Below, piece after piece: positions 15,148 through 22,560 of a stretch of DNA of 41,195 nt. Origin of the DNA: Microbacterium sp. (GTDB taxonomy: Bacteria > Actinomycetota > Actinomycetes > Actinomycetales > Microbacteriaceae); the NCBI RefSeq assembly GCF_031179285.1, contig NZ_JAPSHY010000028.1:1-41195 (forward strand), written 5' to 3'. The notes under the pieces are model-generated. The model worked only from the letters and a program-made list of their open reading frames with translations. It was not told where the DNA came from and did no database searches. How positions within the stretch are numbered: the stretch's first letter is position 1; the number at the start of each line of letters is the position of its first letter. Both the position numbers and the translations under genes were made by a program.

Positions 15148-15672
15148 ATGAGCACGGAGGCAGTCTTCATCAACGGCACTTCCGGCGTGGGTAAGAGCAG
15201 CACGCTGCAGGCGCTCTCCGCGGCGCTCAAGAGGAAGGGCACCCCGCATGCGGTCGTGGACTTCGACTACCTTCGGCTGGCGTGGCCCGCACCACCTGAC
15301 GACCCGTACAACCTGCAGCTCGGCCTGGCGAATCTCGCCAATCTGGCCGACAACGCCAGGCAGGCAGGAGCGGAGAAGCTGGCGGTCGCCTACGTCGTCA
15401 CTCGCCCGGAGGACGTCGCGGCGTTCGCCGCTGCGCTGGGGGTGCCGACGATGCACGTCATCCGGCTGCGAGCGGAACCGGAGGTCGTCGAGGCGCGGCT
15501 GCGCCGCCGTCACGAGATCGATGCTCCGTGGGAGCTGGCCGGATTCCTGGAAGGGATGCAGGAACTGCAGCACCGTCTCGACGCGGTCGCGCTCGATGAT
15601 CTCGTCATCGACGTCACCGATCGCAGCCCGGCCGAGGTCGCGCAGGAGATCCTCGTCGCGGCGGGTTGGTGA
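15148..15672 (+). CDS. P-loop kinase (AAA_33-type nucleotide-binding protein)
   Basis: A 174-residue P-loop protein. The Walker A GTSGVGKSS (10-18) is perfect; VVDFDYLRLAWP near residue 38 is the substrate or Walker-B-type segment, and LRAEPEVVEARLRRRHE (about 112-128) is the Arg-rich lid. This is the shape of small actinobacterial kinases such as gluconate/chloramphenicol-phosphotransferase-like enzymes. A TAGACA box lies 6 nt upstream of the ATG together with AGGAAA, so leader length is uncertain. It is the last plus-strand gene before a convergent pair. Substrate unknown. Confidence 0.82.
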   Translation: MSTEAVFINGTSGVGKSSTLQALSAALKRKGTPHAVVDFDYLRLAWPAPPDDPYNLQLGLANLANLADNARQAGAEKLAVAYVVTRPEDVAAFAAALGVPTMHVIRLRAEPEVVEARLRRRHEIDAPWELAGFLEGMQELQHRLDAVALDDLVIDVTDRSPAEVAQEILVAAGW

Positions 15673-15710
15673 TGACGGATGGTCGATGACGCCGCTCGTG
15701 CGCCAGAGAG

Positions 15711-16007
15711 CTACATCAGTTGATCGAGTACGAGCTCTCCACGAGCGTTCAGGTGCTCCATCATGCGTTGAACCCGCTCCGGGTCGATCGTCGGCAGTTT
15801 TGCCTCATCGAACTCGAAGACAAGGGGGATGCTCGGGTGCATCCAGATCGTGAGACGACCGGCGGACGTGCTCTCTTCCGGAAGCCATGTCATCATGAAG
15901 CTCTCCTGGCGGCGCAGCTTCGTCCCGATCACGATCTTCAGGTGCGCCAGAGTACTGTCGTCCACCTCGATCGAAGGTCGAGCGCTGTTGTACTCGAGTT
16001 TTCCCAT
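15711..16007 (-). CDS. DUF7882-like small protein
   Basis: A 98-residue protein starting MGKLEYNSARPSIEVDDSTL and continuing with AHLKIVIGTKLRRQESFMMT, then TIWMHPSIPLVFEF. I recognise this pattern as a small family widespread in Microbacteriaceae (named DUF7882 as far as I recall), whose function is unknown. The sequence predicts a compact alpha/beta protein without membrane segments. The ATG at 16007 was chosen because the 40 codons upstream are Arg-rich and not family-like; AAGG lies before it. It lies between a convergent kinase gene and a phosphotransferase gene 123 bp upstream on the same strand. Confidence 0.7.
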   Translation of the reverse strand: MGKLEYNSARPSIEVDDSTLAHLKIVIGTKLRRQESFMMTWLPEESTSAGRLTIWMHPSIPLVFEFDEAKLPTIDPERVQRMMEHLNARGELVLDQLM

Positions 16008-16130
16008 GGAGTGAACCTTACGCGTCCTTCGTCGATGCGTGCGCCCGGACAGCAATCGGGCTCGGCGGGGGTGGGTTCGACACCGGTCCCTTGCGCGCCT
16101 CCAGGTGCTGCGCCCCCGTGATGCCATTCC

Positions 16131-17165
16131 TCACCCGATGAGTTCGAGAGCCTCGTCGCACCAGCCGGCGAGATGGGACAACACGATGCCCCGCTGGCGG
16201 TAGAGCTGCCCAGCATCCGTACGCTGGTGGTAGGCGCTGTGCTGTTCGGCGCTTGCCCGCTGCAGCAGAAGAGGCAACAGCCAGGCGTACTTGACGCACG
16301 ACGCGACCACGCCCAGCCGCGCCTCGCGCTCCGAGCCCGCCCAGCCCGCTGAGCGCAATCCCTCGAGATATGCCGGCCAGCATGCTGCCTCCAGCTCGGC
16401 CAACTGTTCGGCCGGCCAGAAAAGATCGAGGACGGCATCCGGCAGGTAGTTCCCCAAATCCTCACCGACAGCGCCGTCGCCGGCGAAGGCCCAGTCGAGC
16501 AGCACGACCTCCCCAGACGGGCGGCGGATGACGTTCGAGACCCAGGCATCCAGGTGGCAGAGCGTCCGCGGCAGATCCTCCATCACACTCAGCAGCTGCT
16601 CGCGGTGGGCGAGGAGCCGTGCCCACCCGTCGCGGAGTTCGACGGGCCAGGTGTCGCGGACCAGCGGCTGCCGCCACGCAGCGTCATCGTCGACGACGCT
16701 GATGTCGCCGGGCCGACTGGTCGAGTACGCGCGGAGGAAGCCGCGCGATGCGCAGGCCGGCGGGGGCTCGAGGGGACGAGCTTGCCAACGGCCCAAGGCG
16801 GCGGCGGTGGCGACATGGTCGGTCAGAGCGAACTCGACCCCAGCGGTGCCGCGAACATCCTCGAGCCACAGATCGACGGTCTCGTCGTCAGTGGTGACGT
16901 CCGCCGCCGGAAGGTCGAGGCCGGTGCCCTCCAGTGAGGCCCGCAGGCGCCGGTCGGCGTACACCTCTGCCTCGCGTGCCCAGTAGTTCCACTCCTGTGG
17001 GTTCGCGGAAGAGTTCCAATGAGAGGGCGTGGTGGGAACCGTGCCGGCACGCCGCAGCTGCTTGTGCACGCGGCTCGACCCGTCGGCGGCGAAGACGCGC
17101 TCGACGACCCCGGTGGTGGCGTTGTTCGGATTGAACCGCAGCGTCTCGCGCCGCTCGGATGGCAT
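16131..17165 (-). CDS. APH-fold phosphotransferase (aminoglycoside/choline-kinase-like)
   Basis: A 344-residue kinase-fold protein. The catalytic loop CHLDAWVSNV (His-x-Asp-x4-Asn) and the following VVLLDWAFAG (metal-binding Asp) match the APH/choline-kinase family, which phosphorylates small molecules with ATP. The N-terminal lobe is less clear; VHKQLRRAG may hold the ATP-binding Lys. The start at 17165 (MPSERRETLRF) is chosen since the 84 upstream codons look non-coding and cover a dyad (17225-17244). Resistance cannot be claimed: many such kinases act in metabolism. Confidence 0.85.
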   Translation of the reverse strand: MPSERRETLRFNPNNATTGVVERVFAADGSSRVHKQLRRAGTVPTTPSHWNSSANPQEWNYWAREAEVYADRRLRASLEGTGLDLPAADVTTDDETVDLWLEDVRGTAGVEFALTDHVATAAALGRWQARPLEPPPACASRGFLRAYSTSRPGDISVVDDDAAWRQPLVRDTWPVELRDGWARLLAHREQLLSVMEDLPRTLCHLDAWVSNVIRRPSGEVVLLDWAFAGDGAVGEDLGNYLPDAVLDLFWPAEQLAELEAACWPAYLEGLRSAGWAGSEREARLGVVASCVKYAWLLPLLLQRASAEQHSAYHQRTDAGQLYRQRGIVLSHLAGWCDEALELIG

Positions 17166-17224
17166 CCCTCGATTCTGGCAGCACCGGTGGCGTCGAACGG
17201 CCGGATCGCGCGGGGCCCGACATG

Positions 17225-17244
17225 CATACGTACACGTCTGTATG
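17225..17244. promoter_or_regulatory. 20-bp dyad between phosphotransferase and DUF6463 genes
   Basis: CATACGTACACGTCTGTATG has seven matching pairs out of ten (CATAC/GTATG outer arms, AC/GT inner). It lies 60 bp upstream of the phosphotransferase start and 109 bp upstream of the DUF6463 start, in a divergent gap, next to a -10-like TATGTT (17241-17246). It resembles TetR-family operators such as those read by QacR-like proteins. No cognate regulator gene is adjacent. Confidence 0.5.
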
Positions 17245-17352
17245 TTATGGTGAGCAGGCGGGCCATCGCATGGCTCGTTCCTCCCGCTCACCCGAGCGGT
17301 CGATCCGTCTGAGCCGCGCGTCCGGGCTCGGCAGCACGAATGGAGCGTGCGT

Positions 17353-17775
17353 ATGGCGAAATGGGCTGGTTGGATCATCACCCTGGCCGGTGCCGGGCAC
17401 ACCGTGGGAAGCCTCATAGAGACGGTGCCCGCTCATCTCGGCACCTGGTTCGACGGGCAGCTGTGGAGCGAGACAACGTACACGGCGCTCAGCGAGGCCG
17501 GCGTCGCGTTCTGGTACTCGGCATTCAGCTTCGGCCCGCCGCTGCTGCTCGTCGGCGTAACTGTGCTGTGGCTCGACCGCCGCGGCATCACTCCGCCCGA
17601 ATTCATCGGCTGGGCCATCGCCGCCTGGGTGGTGCTGACCTTCGCCGCGACCGGACCATCGCCCCTCCTCCTTCTGCTGATCGCGGCCACGCTGCTGATC
17701 ATCGAGGCTCGCGGAAGCAGCCGGCGAGCAATCGGGCGGACGGCTTCGACCGGCCAGCTCAGCACCGCCGCATGA
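17353..17775 (+). CDS. DUF6463-family membrane protein (first copy)
   Basis: A 140-residue membrane protein with four hydrophobic segments (about 5-24, 50-75, 83-104 and 106-120 followed by a basic tail). The order KWAGWIITLAGAGHTVGSL and the FWYSAFSFGPPLLLVGVTVL segment match the DUF6463 family. ATG at 17353 is chosen over GTG at 17347 because GGAG lies 7 nt before it. A related protein is encoded at 19042-19476, so the gene pair brackets a methyltransferase and a DUF2867-like gene. The function of DUF6463 is unknown; related sequences often follow TetR regulators. Confidence 0.68.
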   Translation: MAKWAGWIITLAGAGHTVGSLIETVPAHLGTWFDGQLWSETTYTALSEAGVAFWYSAFSFGPPLLLVGVTVLWLDRRGITPPEFIGWAIAAWVVLTFAATGPSPLLLLLIAATLLIIEARGSSRRAIGRTASTGQLSTAA

Positions 17776-17800
17776 GCGCCGCCTACGGCGCGACCGCCGT

Positions 17801-18526
17801 ATGAACGAGCGGATGCCGGAAGCCACGCGTCCCGGCCTCGATCGGCAGCCTGCCGCCGTCACCGCGATGTTCGACCGCGTCGCGCCGCGATACGACCTGC
17901 TGAATCTCGTGATGACCGGCGGCTACGTCACGCGGTGGCGTCGAGCGGTGACGGCAGCCATCGCGCCGCAGCCGGGCGAGCGCATCCTCGATGTCGCTGC
18001 GGGCACGGGCACCTCCGCCGTGCCGCTCGAGCGGGCCGGCGCCGAGGTGGTCGCGTCGGATCCGTCGCCGGGGATGCTGGCGGCAGGCCGGCGCCGGCAT
18101 CCGCACCTCACCTTCGCGAATGCGGACGCGCTCGACCTGCCCTTTGCCGATGCGAGCTTCGACGCCGTCACGATCTCGTTCGGGCTCCGCAACATCGGCG
18201 ACGCCGAGCGGGCGCTGCGTGAGATAGCTCGCGTGTGCCGACCCGGCGGACGCCTCGTGATCTGCGAGCTCTCAACACCGACGACCCCGCTGTTGCGCGC
18301 GGGCCACCGTGCCGTGGTGCAGAGGTTGCTTCCCGCGCTCGGGCGCCTCGCGTCGGCTGATCCGCCCGCCTACCGGTACCTCGCCGAGACGGTGCTGACC
18401 TGGGCTGACCAGCGGGCGCTCGCCGCCGTGATCAGGGAGTGCGGCTGGCATGACGTCGAATACCGCAACCTCAGTCGCGGCGTCGTCGCCATCCATCGCG
18501 GCACTCGTCCGATGGATGCCGCGTGA
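17801..18526 (+). CDS. UbiE/MenG-type SAM-dependent methyltransferase
   Basis: A 241-residue class I methyltransferase. ILDVAAGTGTSAVPL is motif I, DALDLPFADASFDAVTISFG the post-I/II region and GLRNIGDAERALREIARVCRP the UbiE-like signature, along with FDRVAPRYDLLNLVMTGGYV near the N-terminus and LAETVLTWADQRALAAVIRE near the end. This is close to demethylmenaquinone methyltransferase, although no other menaquinone gene is near, so it may be a paralogue with another quinone-like or aromatic substrate. Its last codon overlaps the GTG of the DUF2867-like gene (GTGA). Confidence 0.85.
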   Translation: MNERMPEATRPGLDRQPAAVTAMFDRVAPRYDLLNLVMTGGYVTRWRRAVTAAIAPQPGERILDVAAGTGTSAVPLERAGAEVVASDPSPGMLAAGRRRHPHLTFANADALDLPFADASFDAVTISFGLRNIGDAERALREIARVCRPGGRLVICELSTPTTPLLRAGHRAVVQRLLPALGRLASADPPAYRYLAETVLTWADQRALAAVIRECGWHDVEYRNLSRGVVAIHRGTRPMDAA

Positions 18527-18996
18527 CTCGGTCGCGCGGACGGGGCTCTGCCTTCGCCTGCGAGATCACGCCGCTGCTTGCAGCATCCGGCGTCCGTGGC
18601 GACTGGATCAGCTGGCAGCGCCAGCAGGTGACTTCCGGCTCCTCGACGGACCCGGCCGAATGGGCTCGGCGGATCTTCTCCGACCCGCCGCGATGGGTCG
18701 GCGCCGCCCTGGCGTTGCGCGACCGGCTGGTCGGGCTCGTCGGCATCCGGCCCAGCTCACGCGAGACGTTCGCCGTGCTGGCGCGAAGCGGGGACGAGGT
18801 GATCGTCGGCACCGACGACCGGCACATCGACTTCCGCGCATCAGTGCGCTGCAGCGACGGCTTCGTCGACGTGACCACGATCGTGCAGGTGCACAACCGG
18901 CTCGGGTGGTTCTACCTGCTGCCGGTGCGGCTGGTGCACGCTTCGATGGTGCGGAGCATGCTCGCTCGCGCCGCGCGACTCGAACGCGCCGCGTGA
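18523..18996 (+). CDS. DUF2867-like protein
   Basis: A 157-residue soluble protein whose GTG at 18523 overlaps the methyltransferase stop. It contains DPAEWARRIFSDPPRWVGAA, ALRDRLVGLVGI, DDRHIDFRASV and a Val-rich strand VDVTTIVQVHNRLGWFYLLP, the pattern of the DUF2867 family, an SRPBCC-like fold thought to bind a hydrophobic ligand. In other genomes DUF2867 is often fused or next to NAD-binding epimerase-type proteins; here the partner is a methyltransferase. Translational coupling suggests a joint task. Confidence 0.75.
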   Translation: MTRSRGRGSAFACEITPLLAASGVRGDWISWQRQQVTSGSSTDPAEWARRIFSDPPRWVGAALALRDRLVGLVGIRPSSRETFAVLARSGDEVIVGTDDRHIDFRASVRCSDGFVDVTTIVQVHNRLGWFYLLPVRLVHASMVRSMLARAARLERAA

Positions 18997-19041
18997 TACC
19001 CCGGGCCGAACATCATTGGGATCAAGAGGAAGAGGACGCAG

Positions 19042-19476
19042 ATGAAGAAGCCAGGTTTCACGGCCGCGGGCGGATGGATCGCGATGGCGGGCGCGCTCGT
19101 TCACCTGACCCTGACGTCGATCGCCCGCGCCGAGGTCTGGCAGCGGATCGTCGCAGAGGGATGGTGGAGCACCGTCAGCATGCGGCCGGATGCCGAGCAG
19201 CTGCCGATCGCCGAAGCGTTCTGGATCACTCCCGGAAGCTTCGCCGTGCCGCTGTTCGTCGTCGGCCTCCTCGCCGTCACCGCGGCGCGCGAAGGACGCG
19301 GGATGCCGCGCATCGTCGGCTGGATCTTCATCGTCTGGGGCGTGTTCTGCACGAGTCTGCTGCCGGTCTCCGGCGCGCCGCTGTTCGCCGTGGTCGGTGC
19401 ACTCTTCCTCACCGGGGCGTCAGGGAAGGAGCGCGCCCAAGCCTTGGCCGCCGACGGCATCCGAGCGTCCGCCTGA
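19042..19476 (+). CDS. DUF6463-family membrane protein (second copy)
   Basis: A 144-residue membrane protein with four hydrophobic segments, similar in size and pattern to the gene at 17353-17775 but diverged: GGWIAMAGALVHLTLTSIAR, then WITPGSFAVPLFVVGLLAV, GWIFIVWGVFCTSLLPV and APLFAVVGALFLTGAS. The ATG at 19042 follows GAGGAAGAGGA. Together with the first copy it frames the methyltransferase and DUF2867-like genes. The function is unknown; the duplication suggests a membrane component tied to this four-gene unit. Confidence 0.68.
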   Translation: MKKPGFTAAGGWIAMAGALVHLTLTSIARAEVWQRIVAEGWWSTVSMRPDAEQLPIAEAFWITPGSFAVPLFVVGLLAVTAAREGRGMPRIVGWIFIVWGVFCTSLLPVSGAPLFAVVGALFLTGASGKERAQALAADGIRASA

Positions 19477-19479
19477 CCG

Positions 19480-19509
19480 CGCGACGCCGCTGATCATCGC
19501 AGCGTCGCG
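19480..19509. terminator. Hairpin between convergent DUF6463 and oxidoreductase genes
   Basis: CGCGACGC (19480-19487) and GCGTCGCG (19502-19509) form a perfect 8-bp stem with a 14-nt loop just after the DUF6463 stop; it overlaps the last codons of the convergent oxidoreductase (ends 19494). Confidence 0.55.
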
Positions 19510-20333
19510 AGCCTGCCGAACCCCTCGGAGCCGTAGCCCGCATCCACGGCCCTCTGCACATGCGCCCGAGCGGCCGTCAGCACGCTGTCGTCCAAGCCAT
19601 TGGCGCGAACGGTGTCGAGGATGTTGTCCATCACGACTGCCGCCGAGTCGATCGAGCCCGCCTCGCCTGCGAACTCGCCGGAGCGCAACTGCTCGTCGAG
19701 CATGTCGATCATGTCGGGGAAGAACCCGACCAGCCCCTTCGCGTGCGTCGAGACGAACTGCGGGGAGATGCCCTCCGCCGCCGCGAGCGAGAACATGTGC
19801 GCCACACCGGTCATCGATGTCCAAAGCATGTCCTGCAGAGCCACATCGAGTGCGGCAGCCCGGCCGGCATCCGCGCCGAGGAATTCCGAGTTCGGGCCGA
19901 GCGCTGCGAGAGTGTCGCGGTGCCTCTCGAGCGCGGTCTCGGATCCGCTGTAGAAGAACGCGGCACGGTCGCTTCCGATGGCATCCGGAGTCGACATGAT
20001 GACGCCGTCGAGATAGGCGATGTCGTGAGCGGACGCCCAGGCCGCCATCGCTCGCGCCTGAGCAGGTGACCCGCCCGTGATGTTCAGCAGGGTCCGGCCC
20101 TTGAGCGCGGATGCGTCGATGACCGACGCCACGACGTCATAGTCGCGCAGGCAGGCGATGACGAGCGGACTGGATTCGATGGCTACTGCCGCGGTTGCGG
20201 CGACGGTAGCGTCGAGGTCTTCCGCTTTCGAAGGGGTGCGATTCCAGACGGTGGTGCGATGGCCCGCGGCTGCGAACGTGATGGCAAGGGCGTGTCCCAT
20301 CGGGCCGAGCCCGAGAACGGTAACGGATGTCAT
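19494..20333 (-). CDS. NADPH-dependent imine reductase-like oxidoreductase
   Basis: A 279-residue protein with an N-terminal Rossmann fold (VTVLGLGPMGHALAITFAAA, GLGPMG at 8-13) and VWNRTPSKAEDL as NADPH-binding signature. AYLDGVIMSTPDAIGSD and FFYSGSETALERHRDTLAAL match the conserved core of the imine reductase/reductive aminase family within the beta-hydroxyacid dehydrogenase superfamily; the C-terminal helical domain (from about residue 165) has DMLWTSMTGVAHMFSLA. Start at 20333 (MTSVTVLG) is preceded by a MerR-type promoter (20341-20372). Cyclic imine substrate is an inference. Confidence 0.82.
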   Translation of the reverse strand: MTSVTVLGLGPMGHALAITFAAAGHRTTVWNRTPSKAEDLDATVAATAAVAIESSPLVIACLRDYDVVASVIDASALKGRTLLNITGGSPAQARAMAAWASAHDIAYLDGVIMSTPDAIGSDRAAFFYSGSETALERHRDTLAALGPNSEFLGADAGRAAALDVALQDMLWTSMTGVAHMFSLAAAEGISPQFVSTHAKGLVGFFPDMIDMLDEQLRSGEFAGEAGSIDSAAVVMDNILDTVRANGLDDSVLTAARAHVQRAVDAGYGSEGFGRLATLR

Positions 20334-20340
20334 GGCGGTT

Positions 20341-20372
20341 ACGCTAAACCGTGACGCCAATGTCAGAGTCAA
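20341..20372 (-). promoter_or_regulatory. MerR-type promoter and operator for the oxidoreductase
   Basis: On the minus strand TTGACT (20372 to 20367) and a TTTAGC/TTAGCG -10 region (about 20342-20348) are 18-19 bp apart. The spacer carries the dyad TGACGCCAATGTCA (20352-20365) with perfect TGAC/GTCA arms. It starts 13 bp from the MerR ATG side and 8 bp from the oxidoreductase ATG, so one MerR dimer would control both divergent genes. Confidence 0.6.
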
Positions 20373-20384
20373 GAAGAGGTCGGG

Positions 20385-20735
20385 ATGCGCATCGGTGAGC
20401 TGTCGCGACGGTCGGGTGTGAGCGTTCGGGCGCTGCGGTACTACGAGCAGCAGGGGTTGCTTGCACCGCAACGACGACCGAGCGGATATCGCGTCTACGG
20501 TGCGGATGACGTCGCCACGGTCGGCCGTATCAGGACTCTGCTGGCTGCAGGACTCAGCACCGCGCAGATCCTCGAGGTGCTGCCGTGCGTCGTCGAGATC
20601 GAAGACCTGCTGGCCCCTGGATGCGAGGGGCTGGTGACAGGGATGATCGAGCAACGCGACCGGATCGACGGCGCCATTCACGAGTTGCAGACGACTCGCG
20701 CGCGTCTGGATGACATCATCGCCCGGGCGATGTGA
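20385..20735 (+). CDS. MerR-family regulator divergent from the oxidoreductase
   Basis: A 116-residue short MerR protein. MRIGELSRRSGVSVRALRYY is the HTH, EQQGLLAPQRRPSGYRVYGA the wing, and residues 75-115 the dimerisation helix; the C-terminus then stops, leaving at most a tiny effector segment with Cys82 and Cys94 (PCVVEIEDLLAPGC). Those two Cys could sense an electrophile or a metal. The ATG at 20385 follows AAGAGG. It is the probable activator of the divergent imine-reductase-like gene through the dyad at 20352-20365. Confidence 0.87.
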   Translation: MRIGELSRRSGVSVRALRYYEQQGLLAPQRRPSGYRVYGADDVATVGRIRTLLAAGLSTAQILEVLPCVVEIEDLLAPGCEGLVTGMIEQRDRIDGAIHELQTTRARLDDIIARAM

Positions 20736-20747
20736 GCGGCCCGCTGG

Positions 20748-21533
20748 TCACACGATGATGTCGGCGGGCGACGCCAGTGGTCGCCACGCGGCGGGTTTCG
20801 CTGTTCGCCTCGGCAGGACGTCGGCATCCGGCAGCGGCCCGAGGTCGATCCTGGTGATCTCGGCGATGTCGGACACCGGCACCTGAAAGGTGCGGAAGGC
20901 GCCGAGCGGAGGCGCGGCGAGCAGTCCCTCGGGTGTGCCGACAAGTTCGGTCTGGTCGAGCAGGAAGCCGGCGGCGGCGAGCCCGGCCGATCCCTGCCAG
21001 GCGGCGACCTTCCAGAAGCGGAGGGGGATGCGGATGCCGCGGTACGGCGGGTCCGCCTCGGCGAGCACCGGTGCGGTGAAGACCGACAGGCGCTGGTCGG
21101 TGGTCTCGGCATACGCGAGGACATGATCTTCGAGGCCGAGCCAGAGCTCCTTCGACTGGTTGAAGCCGGCGGCTTGCGGGGCAGCATTCGGGTAGAAGAA
21201 GGTCGCTTCGGTGGCATCACGAGCCTCACCGGCGTCTCCCCACCCGGGGTCGCGGCGCCGCACGAGGTGCCCGCGGTCGAGGTCATTACGGGCGTAGACC
21301 GCAGGTCCCGTCTGCTCGCGGTCGTCGACGCGCGGGTCGAGCTGCCAGTCGCCCGTACGCGGCACATTGCGCAGCGCCGCGCCGTCGATGTTCACCCCGG
21401 TGACGGCGGCCAGACGCCGCTCGGGGTCGAGCAGCACCGAGAACCGCGGATAGGGGAGAGTGCGCACCTCGTTCGAGGGCCGAGGCATCGGCAGCGCGGT
21501 CGTCAGGAAATCGGGGTCGTAGCCGTCTGCCAT
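20748..21533 (-). CDS. DNA/RNA non-specific endonuclease (NUC1-like)
   Basis: A 261-residue protein with the beta-beta-alpha-metal nuclease core of the NUC1/Serratia nuclease group. DRGHLVRRRD (about residues 103-112) contains the catalytic DRGH, and the Asn of FFYPNAAPQAAGFNQSKE supplies the metal ligand. RLSVFTAPVLAEADPPYRG and FWKVAAW are also typical. No signal peptide is seen, so the nuclease is intracellular unless exported by another route, and no immunity gene is nearby. Start ATG at 21533 follows a hairpin at 21543-21562 and GGAG. Confidence 0.88.
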   Translation of the reverse strand: MADGYDPDFLTTALPMPRPSNEVRTLPYPRFSVLLDPERRLAAVTGVNIDGAALRNVPRTGDWQLDPRVDDREQTGPAVYARNDLDRGHLVRRRDPGWGDAGEARDATEATFFYPNAAPQAAGFNQSKELWLGLEDHVLAYAETTDQRLSVFTAPVLAEADPPYRGIRIPLRFWKVAAWQGSAGLAAAGFLLDQTELVGTPEGLLAAPPLGAFRTFQVPVSDIAEITRIDLGPLPDADVLPRRTAKPAAWRPLASPADIIV

Positions 21534-21542
21534 GACTCCATC

Positions 21543-21562
21543 GTGTCGGATGCCGCCGACAC
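21543..21562 (-). promoter_or_regulatory. 7-bp hairpin just upstream of the nuclease start
   Basis: GTGTCGG (21543-21549) and CCGACAC (21556-21562) form a perfect stem with a 6-nt loop, 10 bp upstream of the ATG at 21533. It could be an operator or an mRNA structure close to the ribosome-binding site that limits translation of a potentially harmful nuclease. Confidence 0.35.
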
Positions 21563-21673
21563 CTGGCGCGCTGCTGTACGAGGTGTTCACCCGCCTGTTG
21601 CCTGCGGAGGAGCCGCTCCCTTGCGGACGCAGAGGAGTAGCGTTCCGTACCACCGGTGCACGAAAGGGAAGTC

Positions 21674-22150
21674 ATGACTGTTTCTGATGTCGATGTGCAG
21701 CACCTGCGGCGCTGCGTCGAGCTCGCGCGGGAAGCGCTCGACGACGGAGACGAGCCGTTCGGGTCGATCCTCGTCTCAGCTGACGGCGAGACGCTGTTCG
21801 AAGACCGCAACCGGGTCAAGGACGGAGATGCGACGCGGCATCCGGAATTCGAGATCTCGCGGTGGGCCGCTGAGAACCTGACCCCGAGCGAGCGCGCCTC
21901 CGCCACCGTCTACACCTCCGGTGAGCACTGCCCGATGTGCGCGGCCAGTCACGGCTGGGTGGGGCTCGGGCGCATCGTCTATGCCGTCTCGTCGGAGCAA
22001 CTCGGATCCTGGTTGCGCGAATGGGGCGTTCCCCCGGGGCCCGTCGCTTCGCTGCCGATCACCGCGGTCGTGCCCGGCGCCGTGGTCGACGGACCGGCAC
22101 TCGAGCTGGCACCCGAGATGCAGGAGCTTCATCGCGCCCGGTTCGCGTGA
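21674..22150 (+). CDS. Nucleoside deaminase-family protein (CDA superfamily)
   Basis: A 158-residue zinc-dependent deaminase-like protein related to guanine deaminase and tRNA-adenosine deaminase. The zinc site is DATRHPEFE (His and Glu of the H-x-E motif) and YTSGEHCPMCAASHGW (the PCxxC motif appears as HCPMC). The start helix LRRCVELAREALDDGDEPFG is the usual deaminase N-terminus. The ATG at 21674 follows AAAGGGAAG. The protein is divergent from the nuclease gene and precedes the MerR-controlled pair by 71 bp. The substrate (guanine, another base or a tRNA) is not determined. Confidence 0.87.
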   Translation: MTVSDVDVQHLRRCVELAREALDDGDEPFGSILVSADGETLFEDRNRVKDGDATRHPEFEISRWAAENLTPSERASATVYTSGEHCPMCAASHGWVGLGRIVYAVSSEQLGSWLREWGVPPGPVASLPITAVVPGAVVDGPALELAPEMQELHRARFA

Positions 22151-22183
22151 TCGAGGCTGCTGTCATATTTCTCGATCTCACCC

Positions 22184-22215
22184 TTGCATCCCGTACCCGG
22201 GTACGGGTTTAGCCT
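22184..22215 (+). promoter_or_regulatory. MerR-type promoter with a perfect 18-bp palindrome in the spacer
   Basis: TTGCAT (22184-22189) and TAGCCT (22210-22215) are 20 bp apart, and the spacer carries CCCGTACCCGGGTACGGG (22190-22207), which is its own reverse complement. The ATG at 22222 begins 7 nt after the -10 hexamer and has no Shine-Dalgarno sequence, so the transcript is probably leaderless. This is the geometry on which MerR-class activators act by untwisting the spacer; the MerR gene is second in the operon. Confidence 0.75.
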
Positions 22216-22221
22216 GAGATC

Positions 22222-22560
22222 ATGACCGACACAGAGCTGTCCTGGGCGCCGGCGTCGTGCTCCTTGCCGACCGTGGAACGGCCGCTCCGAGAACGGGAAT
22301 TCGATGACCTGTTCCGCGAGCAGTTGCGCTCGGTGGCCTCGATCTCGCCGGTGCAGGCCGAGTTGCGTTTGAACCGCGGCAGCAGAGCTCGCGCCGAAGA
22401 ACTGGTCGCGAGGGAAACCGAGTGCTGCTCGTTCTTCACATTCGCGCTGACTGACGACGCCGAGCACCTCACCATGACGGTCGGCGTGCCCGATCGGCAT
22501 TCGGATGTGCTCTCCGGCCTGATCGCATCGGCGGAACGAGCCGCCGGTACCCGCTCATGA
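22222..22560 (+). CDS. Cys-Cys protein of unknown function, partner of MerR
   Basis: A 112-residue soluble protein that I recognise only as a recurrent partner of MerR genes in actinobacteria. Residues 4-20 (ELSWAPASCSLPTVERP) and 60-75 (ELVARETECCSFFTFALTDD) hold the conserved Cys13 and the vicinal pair Cys68-Cys69, followed by a strand-rich tail. Vicinal thiols suggest binding of a soft metal or an electrophile, but no metal-binding family is recognisable. Its ATG sits at the predicted transcription start, and its stop overlaps the start of the MerR gene (ATGA), so both are co-translated. Confidence 0.65.
   Translation: MTDTELSWAPASCSLPTVERPLREREFDDLFREQLRSVASISPVQAELRLNRGSRARAEELVARETECCSFFTFALTDDAEHLTMTVGVPDRHSDVLSGLIASAERAAGTRS

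Noticed and set aside
16131..17165. Antibiotic-resistance call for the APH-fold protein
   Set aside because: The catalytic loop is clear but nothing links it to an aminoglycoside or macrolide; many relatives are metabolic kinases.
17166..17417. 84-codon N-terminal extension of the phosphotransferase
   Set aside because: Cys/Arg-rich and overlapping a dyad and promoter region; the start at 17165 fits the family.
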